Both the position numbers and the translations under genes were made by a program. From Botryotinia globosa (lineage: Eukaryota > Ascomycota > Leotiomycetes > Helotiales > Sclerotiniaceae), in the NCBI GenBank assembly GCA_014898425.1, contig RCSZ01000002.1:2976001-3040000 (forward strand): a stretch of 64,000 nt of DNA. Reading direction: 5' to 3'. Below, piece after piece: positions 11,701 through 22,612 of the stretch (its first letter is position 1; every line of letters starts with the position of its first letter). The notes beneath the pieces are model-generated. The model did not search any database, was not told the origin of the DNA, and was given only the letters and a program-made list of their open reading frames with translations.

Positions 11701-12651
11701 ATCTCAAGCTCTGTGCAGGCAAGAAGATTGATGATGACGGAGATGTTGTCGATCAAAAGGGTAACTCACTCGGACACGTGACTCTTCTCGAGGATATCGT
11801 TGAAGATGAACCCGAGCCAGAACCAGAGGCAGAGCCAGAACCAGAACCAGAGGTAGAAGAGCCTGAAGCCGAGCCACAGGAGACTGAAGAAGAGAGAAAG
11901 AAGAGAGAGGAAGCCGAACTCGATGAAAAGATTTGTGGTCAGATGACCTACTGCGTCGAAGATGCTCTTGGCAAGATCAAGCCAGTTCTGAAACAGATCA
12001 TCTCACACATCGACAAAGCCGAGCGTACACCAAAGGACGAGCTTGATGAAGAAGACCTTGTCAACAAGGTCAAGCCATTGATCGAAGAAGGTGGTCGTAT
12101 CCTTTCCGAGGCTAATTCCTCCATTCGTGCTCTTGACCCTGGTGGAAGACTTGCTTCTCAAGCCAAGGCTAAGACAGCAGCCCATGAAGCAACCCCAGCA
12201 GAATATCATCTCGCTGATTGTCTCAAAGAGGTATGTTTTCTCCATGTTTGATACGCTTATTACACGAACATCCACTAATTATTATTTATAGCTTACCGGC
12301 ACTGTCAGTGAGACCATCGAGAATGCGAAGAGAAAGATTGAAGGCATGCCACACGCCAAGAAAGAAATTAACCCTCTATGGAACCTCCTTTCAGAGCCAC
12401 TTGCTCAAATTCTCGCCGCTGTTGGCTTGCTTTTGAGTGGTGTTCTCGGATTAGTTGGTAAATTGGTAAGTTATCACGTGAACTTATTTCCCCCTTTGCT
12501 AAACAAGTGCTAACAACTTTTACAGTTGAACGGACTTGGTCTTGGAGGCTTGCTTGACAACCTTCTCGGAGGACTTGGTCTCAAGGGACTGTTGAACGGC
12601 CTAGGACTTGGAATGGTGGTTGATTCCATCACTGGCAAGAAGAAGAAATAA
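8709..12651 (+). CDS. LEA/DUF3659 repeat protein with DUF6987-type C-terminal domain (1273 aa, 3 exons)
   Basis: Exons 8709-12230, 12292-12465 and 12526-12651. Donors are GTATGT and GTAAGT; acceptors follow TTTATAG and a GTGCTAAC branch with TTTTACAG. Frame is kept through all three exons. The N-terminal 140 residues are Lys/Pro/Ser-rich then acidic. About residues 180-235 hold near-perfect LEA 11-mers (SKAGDVKETAE type). About 243-1030 contain nine bipartite DUF3659-type units with the core V-N-x-x-G-x-(V/I)-x-(D/N)-x-x-G-x-(V/I)-(I/G)-G. Units 3-8 alternate between two subtypes. An EPEPE-rich linker follows. The last 200 residues form a mixed domain with two hydrophobic stretches (LLLSGVLGLVGKLLNGLGLGG) and a KKKK end, fitting DUF6987. 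In fungi this architecture is usually annotated 'LEA domain protein'. Likely a large, mostly disordered stress or structural protein with a membrane-interacting C-terminus; the role is inferred. Confidence 0.9.
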
Positions 12652-13432
12652 ACGATTTGACGAATTTTACGAACAAGTTTGCTTTACAAATTACTTCAAA
12701 ATGTACATGTATTTTATAGCGGTCTTGGATATTGGGAATATTGGTCTCTAATTTCTTATATCCTTAATGTTTAGCGGACTTTTTGGTTCTTCCTGTATTT
12801 TAGCAAAAATTTACAATGATGTTCACAAAGTTGAGATATTTGAGAAGGATTTGTTGTGAGATTTCTTCGATCCATTTTCAAGTCAGTAATAATGAATATA
12901 AAACCTTGGTATCCCGATTTTGAATTTGAATTGAAATGTTGACAACTCCTAAACGGTTTGCAAATGGGCTTGTTTGCAATTCTCGTCGCCTTCGTGTTTT
13001 CCGTGTTCGCCAAGATGGTAAAATCACGTGCATTGTTACAGTAACAATATCGCCTTCCTTTGTTGTCCATATTACCTTCTTTCTCATCCCGTCCCGCGTC
13101 TATCAATGAAGATCCTATGACCGTCAAAGTGAGGACAGTGATATTCCTTGTATATCGAGCTGGAAAATGACGTATATGGCGGTAAGGATAGATGAAACTT
13201 TATGAGATCATCCTTGAAGAAATGCATGCGAATGTGAAAGTCTAAAACCCTGAATTGGTGGTTTGCGGTTTCCATGATTTGTAGTGGCTTTCTCACACTA
13301 ATGACCTCACAGCCATCTATGAAGGAAGATGATCATATCCATATTAATACTTGGAACCTGGAACCCCATACTGTCGTGGCTGATCACTCTCTTCATGAAA
13401 TTTCATTAGTAATTTAATCGTACGACTTTACA
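12652..13432. other. Intergenic between LEA-like gene and DUF676-like gene
   Basis: The 3' flank is AT-rich. Overlapping minus-strand ORFs at 12771-13296 are in conflicting frames and carry no family signal. I see no RNA gene. Confidence 0.45.
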
Positions 13433-15515
13433 ATGAAGCGAACACTGCTCCTATGTTTTATCCATGGGTTCAAGGGTAATGGGGAGACCTTTTATACATT
13501 CCCCCAGGTAAGCCACAAAATACAATCCGTGTCCTGGATGAAGGTATTGACCCTCGAGATAGAACCTTCAGAAAGGTGTAGCAGACAAGCTACCAGATGA
13601 TGACGTTGAACTTCTTATATATCCAAAATATGAGACGAGAGGTGACCTGCTGGACAGTACCGATCGATTTCTTGAATGGTATGTGACAATAACTAGAGCA
13701 TTTGGACTTTGTTTTAACCAACTCGACTTCGTAGGCTGAAAGCAAAAGTTATGGAAGTTCGGAAAGAGAAGACCGAAGCTCCATGGCCACCAAATGATAG
13801 ATCTGTAGGAGTCATCTTGGTTGCACATTCAATGGGGTAAGAACCAGCTCTATCACTATAGTCCTGTATTTTGTATTGATGATCTATTCAGAGGGTTTGT
13901 AGCATCCGATGCACTATTCTCCATTCTTAATGATCATCATGATAAGGAGGATGAGGACTCCAATCATGTCACGTTCCCTCTTATCCAAGGAATTCTCGCT
14001 TTCGATACCCCTTACAATGGTCTCGCTCGTTCTATGTTTGTCTATGGTGCCTTTTCACAATATAATAAAGTTAGAGCTGAATCCTCTCCGATTTGATACG
14101 TACTAACTTTGATGCAGGTTAGCAACATCTGGAATTTAATGTCAGCGGCATCAGCTGGCCTTATCAGTGCTAGATCTTTAGGAACCATGACTGCAAAACA
14201 AGCTGCTAGACACGCAGGGAGCTCTTTGAAAGCTACCACCAGAACCGCAAGTCCGGGATGGAAGATCTGGGAGGGAATCGCAGTAAAGTCCGGTGTTGTA
14301 GGAGCAATTGCGGCCGGTGGTGTAGCGGCGTACAGAAATCGCGAGACTATCATCTCAGGCGTCAAGAATTTGAACAAGAACTCTCTCAAGGATGGAGCGG
14401 AGCAAGGTTACGATGCATTGGGACAGGGGCTCGCATACATCAATCGAGATAGTGTCGGTCAATCTTTTGCATGGTTGTCAAGCCACCTTAAGTTTGTAGG
14501 TGCTTTAATGAGACAAAAAGAGATGGTCCAGCGACTCGAAAGACTGTCCAATATTGAAGGAGTTGGAATTAGAAATTTCTATACTTCATTAGGGGAAAAC
14601 GGATATTGGACAGGTGGGTATTTCGTTCCGGAGAGAACTTTCTCTGCAATACCTGCATCAGGACAAAAGTCTCACGATCTTTTCATTCGAGCTGTTAATG
14701 GGGCAGTCGAGGATGAAGTTCAAGCTCATATGAGTATGTTCAAGCCACAAACCAACAACAATTATGATGCAATGTCGCAACAAGCAAGAGATCTAGTCGT
14801 TGAATGGTTTCAAGCCGACAACAAACTCGTGGATATTCCTCCACCGCCAGAGCCTTCTCCAGATGCTACACCAGCGAAGGATGCTAAAGATGTGCAGACA
14901 GGCGATAGTGAGATGACAACAGCTACAGACTCTGAGTCGATCCCTAATTTAGACATGGATGGAATCGACGACTCACCTCTTGATATTGTGGCCGCGGCTG
15001 CAGCGATTCCACTGCCAGACATCCAAGAAAATGATCTTGATACAAAGCAGCGAGAATCGTATCTTCAAAGTCTCTACCGGATTTCTCAAAGAGCAGGATC
15101 CGGTGTATCTGGATACGCATCTGCTGCAGGATCTGGTCTCACTGGCGCAGCTTCAACGGGTTTAAAAGCCGGAGCAGCTATTCCCACTTATGCATCCAAA
15201 GGAGTAAGCTCTTTCTGGAGCTCAAATAAAGCCAAGAAGACAGAGACTGATGGACCCGTGGAGGAGGAAGAACCAAGTGATTCTGTAACCATAGATGCCG
15301 ATGATGATGTGAGAACAGAAAATAAGAAGGGATCTGTATGGTCATTTGGTTCGTTATTTTCCTCGAAGAAGAAAGGGGAAGATGTTGAGGAGGCTGTTGA
15401 TGAGAATGATGGTAGAATGGATGAGTCGAATGTGGATAATCATAGTGAGTTTAGTCGATTAATTACGACATGGTCAATAATCCCCTAACTTTTCTCAGGG
15501 ACTCAACTGAGCTAA
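13433..15515 (+). CDS. Alpha/beta-hydrolase of the DUF676/lipase-like type (601 aa, 6 exons)
   Basis: Exons 13433-13507, 13572-13678, 13735-13836, 13892-14069, 14118-15444 and 15499-15515. All introns are GT-AG and frame-consistent; clear branch points include TACTAAC before 14117 and CCCTAAC before 15498. Exon 1 encodes LLLCFIHGFKGNGETF (oxyanion-loop HGF/HGxG-like). Exon 2 has LLIYPKYETRGDL. Exons 3-4 encode VAHSMGGF, the nucleophile elbow GxSxG-like motif with the catalytic Ser. Exon 4 continues with IQGILAFDTPYNGL, typical of DUF676 proteins. After the catalytic half come an Ala/Gly-rich helical segment (about 155-235) and a long acidic C-terminus. Fungal relatives are uncharacterised putative serine esterases. 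The second catalytic acid and His are not assigned. The final exon codes only six residues. Confidence 0.85.
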
Positions 15516-16453
15516 TTCATTTTGGTTTCTCAATGTTTGAAATTACGAGTATACGATTATGTAGCATTGTTTTCTTGTAATTATATCTTATAATTATAGC
15601 AATTCATCATAATTTCCATTACGCCCAATTGAAAAAAGGGGCCTCTCGACTGTGATTGTGGCCCTCTAATCATTATGTTAGTGATTAAGTTTAATAAGGC
15701 TGCCATGGTGGGAATTCACAGAGTACCTAGGTATGAGGTGCTTTACATACCTAGTGTGGGATCTTATCTTATCTTATCTTATCGACATCTTCATTAGCTC
15801 AATATCATAAGGTTACTTGCATTTAAGATTGTCTCGGACCTCGGATATACTTTGCTCATAGAGTGCTCACTCTCTTGGAATTAACTTGACATTCAATCAC
15901 GAAATGAAGATTTTCATGCTGTTTGTCATTTCATTCTTCAACTACCTACTCTCCCTTAAAGCCATCCGATGAAGGGCAGGATGGATGTGGATTGGGAGGA
16001 ACATCATTTGCTCGCTACATTTGCAAGGTTGCAATTGGTAAGGCAGGCAAACGTCGCTCGCTATGCAAATCGGAGGCGTTTGGATCGTCCACGTCTTGAC
16101 ACGATTGTGAAGTCACTGACTAACGAGACGGTAGTGAAGAGTAACTGAATACTAATCGAAGATTTGATGGGCCTCACTGGTCCGTAAGATCTTATTCCAC
16201 TACCTTGCCTCAATCGAGACGCGTACGCTCAATTGGGCTCGTCGCGCATTGCATATACGATCGGTGCATCCACAAGTCCAACTATTCGACAATTCAACCT
16301 ATGTATCACAAGACAGTTCAGCTGGATATTGGTTCCTGGATAGAATAGCAAGATGTTCATCTCATTCCTTTTCTAACTCTCCCTCTCAATTCTCCTCTGC
16401 ATTTTGATTCGACGGGCAGCTTGTCACATTGAACCCCAATCTTGACAGTCGAG
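15516..16453. other. Intergenic
   Basis: No gene seen. It contains a short TTATC pentamer run near 15762-15783 and otherwise mixed sequence leading into the dehydrogenase pseudogene. Confidence 0.45.
15762..15783. repeat. (CTTAT)n short tandem repeat
   Basis: Four to five tandem copies of the pentamer CTTAT/TTATC are seen directly in the intergenic region. No function is evident. Confidence 0.7.
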
Positions 16454-17626
16454 ATGGATTTGCCTTAAGTGCTACTCATAGGAACAATTTATTGTGCATC
16501 TTCGGAATGGAACAATTTGTCGGATGTTGCGGAATTAATTGTGAGTGTTCATTTGTTACAACATAAATCCACGATGCTAATTTGAGGTAATAGTATCTCA
16601 AGGATTGCCACAGAGATACTTTTCGCAATGGTTGCCATTCCGGGCATTACGATGGAGTGGTAGTAATAATAAGATGTGAAGATGCTTACAAAGTACGTGA
16701 GCTTGCATTTCAGCCGACATGGGCTTACAGAAATAGTACGCTGGTCGTTTTGACACCGATCTTATCCAATTTTTGCCAGAATCGGTCAGATTCATATGTG
16801 CTCCCCAGGTTGGATACGATCAAATTGATATCAATACCTGCACTATTCAGGGTAGAAAATATAGTAAAGTGCATTATTCGAGCGATTTTTGACGTACTTT
16901 TATAGATATCGCCGTCTCAAACTCCCCAGCGAATATTGGCAATGCAACAGCTGATGCTACTATATACCTCTTGCTTGGTGCTCTACGCAGATCATGGATT
17001 TCTTCTTTGTCCATCCGAAATGATAAATGGCGTGGGGATGCTGGGCTAGGACATGATCCGGAAGGCAAAGTTCTGGGGATACTCGGCATGGGCAGTATTG
17101 GTAGTGTAGTAGCCAAACGTGCCGCAGCGTTTGACATGCATATTCAATATTACAACCGAAATTCCCTTCCCGTGGAAGGACACCTCCAGGCACCGAATAC
17201 GTTTCCTTTGAAGACCTTCTCCGGACAAGCGATATCATTTCAGTACACCTTCCACTATCGGATGACACTAGGTACACGCTCGGCTCGAACGAATTTGCAA
17301 AAATGAAGGATGGAGTGATTCTGATTGATGCTTCGCGTGGGCCTACAATTGATGAGCAAGCTTTGGTCGACGCCCTCGAGTCTGGTATACTATACAGCGC
17401 TGGTTTGGATGAGCCTCAAGTACATCCCAAGCTGCTAGCAAATGAGAATGTTGTCCTGACTCCGCACATGGCTACTGGCACTGTCGAAACAATTGTAAGG
17501 CACCATTACTTTCAATTCCTTTCGTCAACTAACGAAAAGTAGCACAAACCAGAAGCCCTTGCTATGTCTGATGTTCGGCACGCACTTCAGCATGGAGCTC
17601 TATTGACCCAAGTCCGTGAACAATAA
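16454..17626 (+). pseudogene. D-2-hydroxyacid dehydrogenase (glyoxylate/hydroxypyruvate reductase-like) pseudogene
   Basis: Spliced by its own intact introns, the locus reads as a nearly complete family member: exons 16454-16540, 16594-16692, 16737-16851, 16906 onward to 17494, and 17543-17626. Recognisable parts are VLLIGTIY near the start, VGYDQIDINTCT (substrate domain), NATADATIYLLLGALR, the Rossmann fingerprint GILGMGSIGSVVAKRAAAF, NRNSLP, the catalytic Arg region DASRGPTIDEQALVDALESG, and the catalytic His region LTPHMATGTVET. Lesions: codon 5 is TAA (16466-16468) where a Lys codon is expected; the frame shifts near 17181 (from NRNSLPVEG to PPGTEYVSFEDLL); and AGLD runs straight into EPQVHPKLL at 17410/17411, dropping about four residues that normally carry the catalytic Glu. 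Splice sites are preserved, so loss looks recent. An assembly error could explain one lesion but hardly all three. Confidence 0.85.
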
Positions 17627-18076
17627 GCTGAATAAACCCCCTGAGTCTGTGAAAATATTTGGTGGCTTGCAGCTGATTGCCGTATGAGAAAAGCTTGAAT
17701 ATCGGCACAACTGTTGACTATTAGTGGTTTCTTCGTATTTTTTGCAAGGTAGAAACAAACAAGGTAGTCGAATGAAGAAATGACTTCCAACAAAAGCGCA
17801 TGATACGAGGCTCTGTGCAGTTTGTAAAACCATAATTATTCAGGCTGAATTGACGCACCTGCAAAAGAACCAATTTCTCTGACAAATGGTAACCACTTAT
17901 GGTAGTATTCAATCTTGCTTATTCTAGATCCTAGGATCATCGCGAAATCTTCGGTACAAGGCCATAAATTTTCATAAATAAATTACGATTCCTCCTTTTC
18001 AAAGATATCTCTATTCTCGAATTATAGGCCCAATTCGATTCGAATTCTCGACGACTACGGCCGCAAAGCAGCAAAT
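17627..18076. other. Intergenic, 450 bases
   Basis: Overlapping minus-strand ORFs (17587-17912) have no recognisable pattern. The right part is the promoter and leader of the secreted-protein gene. Confidence 0.4.
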
Positions 18077-18622
18077 ATGGCTCGCCTAACTTCAACTGTC
18101 TTCCTCCTTATGATCGTATCTCTCGGGATTGCTTCTCCGCTAAATCCCGCTGTGGAAATCATCGCCCGGACTGCAGCACCCCAGGACGATACACCAACCA
18201 CAACTATTACAGTCACCACAACCGATTTACCCAGCACCACTGATGTACCTACTACCACTGATTTACCCACTACAACTAGTATCTCTACAACTACCACCAC
18301 TTCCTCCGCCGCAATCGCCACCAAAACTATCGACGGCTGTAATGTCCAAGGTACAGCCGACACAGCACTTGCCGCACGATATTTCGGATCAGGCTCTTAC
18401 GCCAGCATTCTGAAATGCCAATCTACTTGTCGTGGTGTGACAGCATGTATATCATACTCATGGACGCCCTCGACCAGTAACTGCACTTTGTATAATTCAT
18501 GGATGGATGACTTCAACACGGGTGATACTACGGGTTATGTGGTTTTGAGTGATGATAGTGGGACTTTCTTTTCGAATAAATATCCAAGTGACGGCAGCGA
18601 TTTTTGTTACAAGGCTATTTAA
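18077..18622 (+). CDS. Secreted Thr-rich protein with C-terminal PAN/apple-like Cys domain (181 aa)
   Basis: Single exon. Residues 1-19 form a clear signal peptide (Lys/Arg-poor hydrophobic core VFLLMIVSLGIA, likely cleavage after IAS or nearby). About 35-78 is a Thr/Ser/Pro-rich linker with repeats of the TTTDLP(S/T)TT type, suited to dense O-glycosylation. About 86-181 contains six Cys in a PAN/apple-like layout (C...C-x3-C...C...C...C, including LKCQSTCRG, TACISYSW and SNCTLY). Such domains in fungi bind protein or carbohydrate and occur in extracellular or wall proteins. An effector or wall role is possible; nothing here decides it. There is no GPI-type hydrophobic tail. Confidence 0.75.
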   Translation: MARLTSTVFLLMIVSLGIASPLNPAVEIIARTAAPQDDTPTTTITVTTTDLPSTTDVPTTTDLPTTTSISTTTTTSSAAIATKTIDGCNVQGTADTALAARYFGSGSYASILKCQSTCRGVTACISYSWTPSTSNCTLYNSWMDDFNTGDTTGYVVLSDDSGTFFSNKYPSDGSDFCYKAI

Positions 18623-19603
18623 AGAGGGATAGACGGATTGCAAGAGAGAATTTCTTGGAGGTAGTAATGTGAGTGGATACTCTAAAGAATAAGGTCTTCG
18701 AGTCCCTCACATACTGTAAAAAGAGAGATGGAATTGGCTCGATCATGATTAGATTCTTCTTAGAGATATCAAACATTGTCTGCAGACTCTAAATCTTCTA
18801 GTTCCATCACACGAGTCATTCAGAAGAGCCTCATTACAATTTTCTTTGTTCCTTTTTCCTGTTACTTCGTATCATTCAATCTTCTTTGGCGGAGTTGTGA
18901 AAATGTACGACATATCACGTGAGCTCACGTTTTTTCTACTTTGGCTTCGACCAATCGTTCACCAGACTAGCTGTAAGCAAGGCTTGCAACAAGAATTCAT
19001 CACATAGGTCGCTAAAAGCAAGTTCCCTATGATAATGTGTGTGGCTGTGACCTCGGGTCAACCTTCCTTGCCCCATTTGCGACCCTCTTCATCACGATCT
19101 CATGCATAATCTAGATCCCGTACCCATTCTTTCCATCAATTACGTCAATCTCAACACCTCCCTATTATCAGACTATCCCACCATTGAGGTCTGACAGGTG
19201 TTACTCATGACATGCTTTCTGGAAGACCGTTGGTTGGACCCTCCAACATCCCAGTCATTTTTAATATCCGATCTACGTCAGGGTCCAACATGGATCCTAG
19301 CCTTGATTTTTGGGAAAATCGGGAAAATCCTGAAATTACCATCGACCCAAGATCGAGAAGATGATGGAAGTGATCCACCATATGTGGCGTCAATATGCAT
19401 ATGCCAACACGGGGCTTAGACGAGAATAGTTGAGCTGGAGAACTATATATCTGAGGACTTTCTGTCGGGTAATTTCTCCTTCTCAACATCAACAAACAAA
19501 TCATCTGCAAATTTACATACGATTTCTAAATCTCAAATCAAAATCAACCACTAAGTCCCTCCTTCAAATCAAAACAAACCCAACCCCTCAAACCAAAATA
19601 ATC
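18623..19603. other. Intergenic with 5' leader of the Gly-rich gene
   Basis: No gene supported. The last 130 bases before 19604 are C/A-rich (CAACATCAACAAAC-like), typical of a fungal 5' UTR, and a TATA-like box lies at 19443-19450. ORFs at 19198-19510 overlap on opposite strands. Confidence 0.45.
19443..19450 (+). promoter_or_regulatory. TATA-like box of the Gly-rich protein gene
   Basis: CTATATAT about 155 bases before the ATG at 19604, followed by a C/A-rich leader free of in-frame ATG. Inferred from position only. Confidence 0.35.
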
Positions 19604-19945
19604 ATGTCTCAAGGTGGGGGACTCCTCGGCGGACTCGTCGGCGCACTCGATAACACTCTCACAGGCGGCGCCCAAGCCAACGGACAAGGTGGCCTTCTCG
19701 GCGGAGTCGGTGGTGCTCTCGGCAAGACAACTGAAGGACTCGGAAACACATTGAACACTACTGTTCGCGGCGTTGGTGATGTAGCTGGTGGCGCTACCAA
19801 CACTGTTGGTAATGTTGCTGGCGGAGCTACCGGTGCTTTGGGTGGTGTCCTTGGAGGTGTTGGAGGTGCCACTGGAGGAAGTGGTGGAAGTGGTGGAAGT
19901 GATGGTCAACAATTGAACGCTTGGGGAGAGCCTATCAAGAAGTAG
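19604..19945 (+). CDS. Small Gly/Ala-rich protein (113 aa)
   Basis: I take the ATG at 19604, which follows a C/A-rich leader, rather than the longer frame. The protein is built of imperfect repeats of GLLGG(L/V)VG-AL and (D/N)VAGGAT-(N/G), followed by a GGSGGSGGSDG linker and the polar end QQLNAWGEPIKK. The pattern of alternating Gly and small hydrophobic residues recalls fungal 'GGLLGG/TVGGVTN' proteins of unknown role and the C-terminal LNGLGLGGLLDNLLGGLG part of the LEA-like protein at 8709-12651. There is no signal peptide. C residues at third codon positions suggest strong expression. Function unknown. Confidence 0.72.
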   Translation: MSQGGGLLGGLVGALDNTLTGGAQANGQGGLLGGVGGALGKTTEGLGNTLNTTVRGVGDVAGGATNTVGNVAGGATGALGGVLGGVGGATGGSGGSGGSDGQQLNAWGEPIKK

Positions 19946-20580
19946 AGTGTTGGCTAACACGGCACAACGCATTGCTTGTGATATGGGATTATGAATTAGG
20001 ATGGATTAGATGGGAATACTTTGTACAAGAGTGGAACTGGAGCGAGGATCGTTTGTTTTCCCAACACAAATTTGGTTGGACGTTGACCTGAGAATGGCGC
20101 TTTGATACTTTTAAACTGTAGATTACGACACTTGTAGTCACAGTACTGTTTTATGATAATGAAATTCAATACTTGTTTCAATATATCATGACTGTATAGC
20201 TCGTTATTATTATATCCTATGTGTTCAAGTGACCGATTGGAAGTCGCTGTATCATTTCAAAAGCGAAGGACAAGTTTGACTGTACAAATCCGTGCTGAGC
20301 CTGCTGAATAATTTGGTTTTTTACGCGGAAGCGGGACTCTTATTTGAAAGTCAAACAATGGATTCTCTCGACGCAGCGTTTCCTGATTCAGTACATTTAT
20401 CGGGAGAAAGAAGACGGATCTTTAAAAGATGATGCTCCATCATTCAACCCTTGTATTAACATGCTGAACAGCAGCAGTTTGCACACTATCAGTCAATCCG
20501 TACGAAGATGACTCGCGTAAAGTACGGACGAGGACAAGGAGACACACTAAGGCTATCAGAAAGCTTTTCAATTTTGACAA
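19946..20580. other. Intergenic, 3' flank of the Gly-rich gene
   Basis: Normal-composition sequence without a gene, ending where the AT-rich island begins. Confidence 0.4.
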
Positions 20581-22345
20581 ATTTACCTTTAAACATATCA
20601 CTATATAGCTCTAAATTAAGGGTGTCCAAATTTATTATTACAGGAGCAATTCAATGAATACTTGATCTGTAATCTAATCTACTAGGAAAAGGGGGGTGAT
20701 GGCACTGTTCTCCGCTGTCATCTTAACTTTTACCATACGGTAAAATCAAATATACATTCACTGGACTTGATTATTTATCACAAACATATATCCAATGTAA
20801 TTTTTAACAATATGAAGAACAACTTCAATTCTAAGAAATTTTGTTTTAAACATCTGAAATCATTTCTTTCTATTTGAATTTTTAAAATGAAAATATTCAC
20901 TATATTTGAAATGTCTTACCTCATGCTACGCAGTCGTGTATCTCAATTTAGAGCCGAGTGCCGTTGTACCTGCAAAATCATACTACAGCCGTTCAAGATC
21001 CTTTTCTTACAGTCACAGGCTTTAAGAGCACGATTGAACGAAGTTATACAGTCTACAGTATTTATGCAATATTTGCGTTTCTTTTATGAGTTGTATATAA
21101 GTGGGAGTAATAGGGGGATATATTTTATAGAACAATTAGTAACTTCTTCCTAAACCTAAAATTGAAGTTTTCTCTTCAATATCACTTTACAATTATATGT
21201 CTTTTCAGCCTATCATACAAAACTACTTCTTTATATCTCATTAATTTGTCTATTTCTCTTGTGTTTCTACTGATAGACAATACTATAATGTATTTGATCT
21301 AATTATCTAAATATTGTTTAATATCTAATTTTTGTAAACAAAGAATAAAAAGCTTACTATTTATAGACATAATAGCAAAGGTTTGAGCTGGAGTATACTT
21401 GGGATCAAAATAAGGTATCTTTATCCGATCTGTATAAATTTATGTATTATATTATCATATTATATTATCATATAATTATATAATCATATCTCTTATCAAA
21501 TTGATCTATAATGGAATAGAATGGAATGAAATCAAATGAAAGCATATGGAAGAATGATTAAATTTGATTGGTTGTACTTTCTTTTTATTAAATAAAATGA
21601 TTCCATAAGATTCGATTTAAATCTATCTTATTTATAAGTATAGAATACACTAGAATTTCATTATAAACTATTTAAACCTAGGATATTCTTTAAAGGAAAC
21701 CTAGAAAAAGCAAGCAATTTCATCTCAACTCAGTCTAGCTCTTATAAATTAACTTTAATTCAACTCTTATTATATATTCTATTCGTCCCTAAAGCCTAAA
21801 TTGACTAGATCTTCCACTATTATTATAATAGTAATTATTCTTATTATTATAATTTATAACCTCTAATATATATACGTTTGATTGTTCGATTCTTAAACGG
21901 ATCGGGGATAAGTCGAATGTTATCAAGGTCACAAGGTTATAAGGCACGTAAGGCTATGTGATAGAAGACCCTTGGGCCTACTTTATATCCCAAACCTCTT
22001 TCTTAAACCTTTTCATATCTCAAATCCTTTTCCCGAATCCCTTTCTTTTCCAAAAGATTCCAGAGATCTAATCTTTTACTTTAGACTCTTATATCAAAAA
22101 TAATTCGCTTCCTATAAATTATATACCTTTCATAATTTAAAAGAAGTAATGAAAAATCTTTGTGTAAAATATATCTAAATTGATTCATTGCTATTATCTA
22201 CTCTAATAAATGTCCTACTTTCGAGCCACTCCTTTTTTGGACCACTCTTTTATATCAAAAATTACTTTTTGATTTATTAATATTTCTATCAATATAGAAT
22301 ACAATTTAATAAAAATTTATATTTATATAATTCAAGCTATTCTAA

Positions 22346-22612
22346 TATCACGGAGGAATAGCTACGTTGATTGGACACGTTTGATCACTTGGTTGATATA
22401 TATGAAGATAATAAACTAGATTGACTTGAGGTATGATCATAAGGATCATACCTATTTTATATATCTTAATCAAGTCGTGGAATAGCCTAATTCGGTATTA
22501 GGGTTTACAAATATGAGGAATAAAGACCTATATCGTGTTCATAATGATAGTGCTCCAGAGGAGTGCCCCGATCGGTCACGTGTTGTTACACGAGACGGTG
22601 AATTCCGTGACA
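22346..22612. mobile_element. Solo LTR (267 bases) flanked by 5-base target duplication
   Basis: The block starts TATCACGGA and ends TCCGTGACA, an inverted pair with one G-to-A change from TGTCACGGA, so the original ends were TG...CA. It is bracketed by TCTAA at 22341-22345 and TCTAA at 22613-22617. The two flanks align continuously with the unbroken opposite arm of the inverted-repeat element once this block is removed. These are the marks of LTR retrotransposon insertion followed by LTR-LTR recombination. The superfamily cannot be told from an LTR alone. Confidence 0.82.
22430..22454. repeat. Perfect 10-base inverted repeat inside the solo LTR
   Basis: AGGTATGATC, a 5-base loop ATAAG, then GATCATACCT. 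It could form a hairpin in LTR RNA or be a factor-binding site. Seen directly; function unknown. Confidence 0.6.

Noticed and set aside
19544..19972. Minus-strand ORF of 142 codons opposite the Gly-rich gene
   Set aside because: Ser/Thr-rich reverse reading of GGN/GCN codons; the plus-strand gene has a leader, ATG context and a sensible protein.
20887..21153. 88-codon ORF in the AT-rich island
   Set aside because: Surrounded by RIP-like sequence, no similarity pattern; taken as chance.
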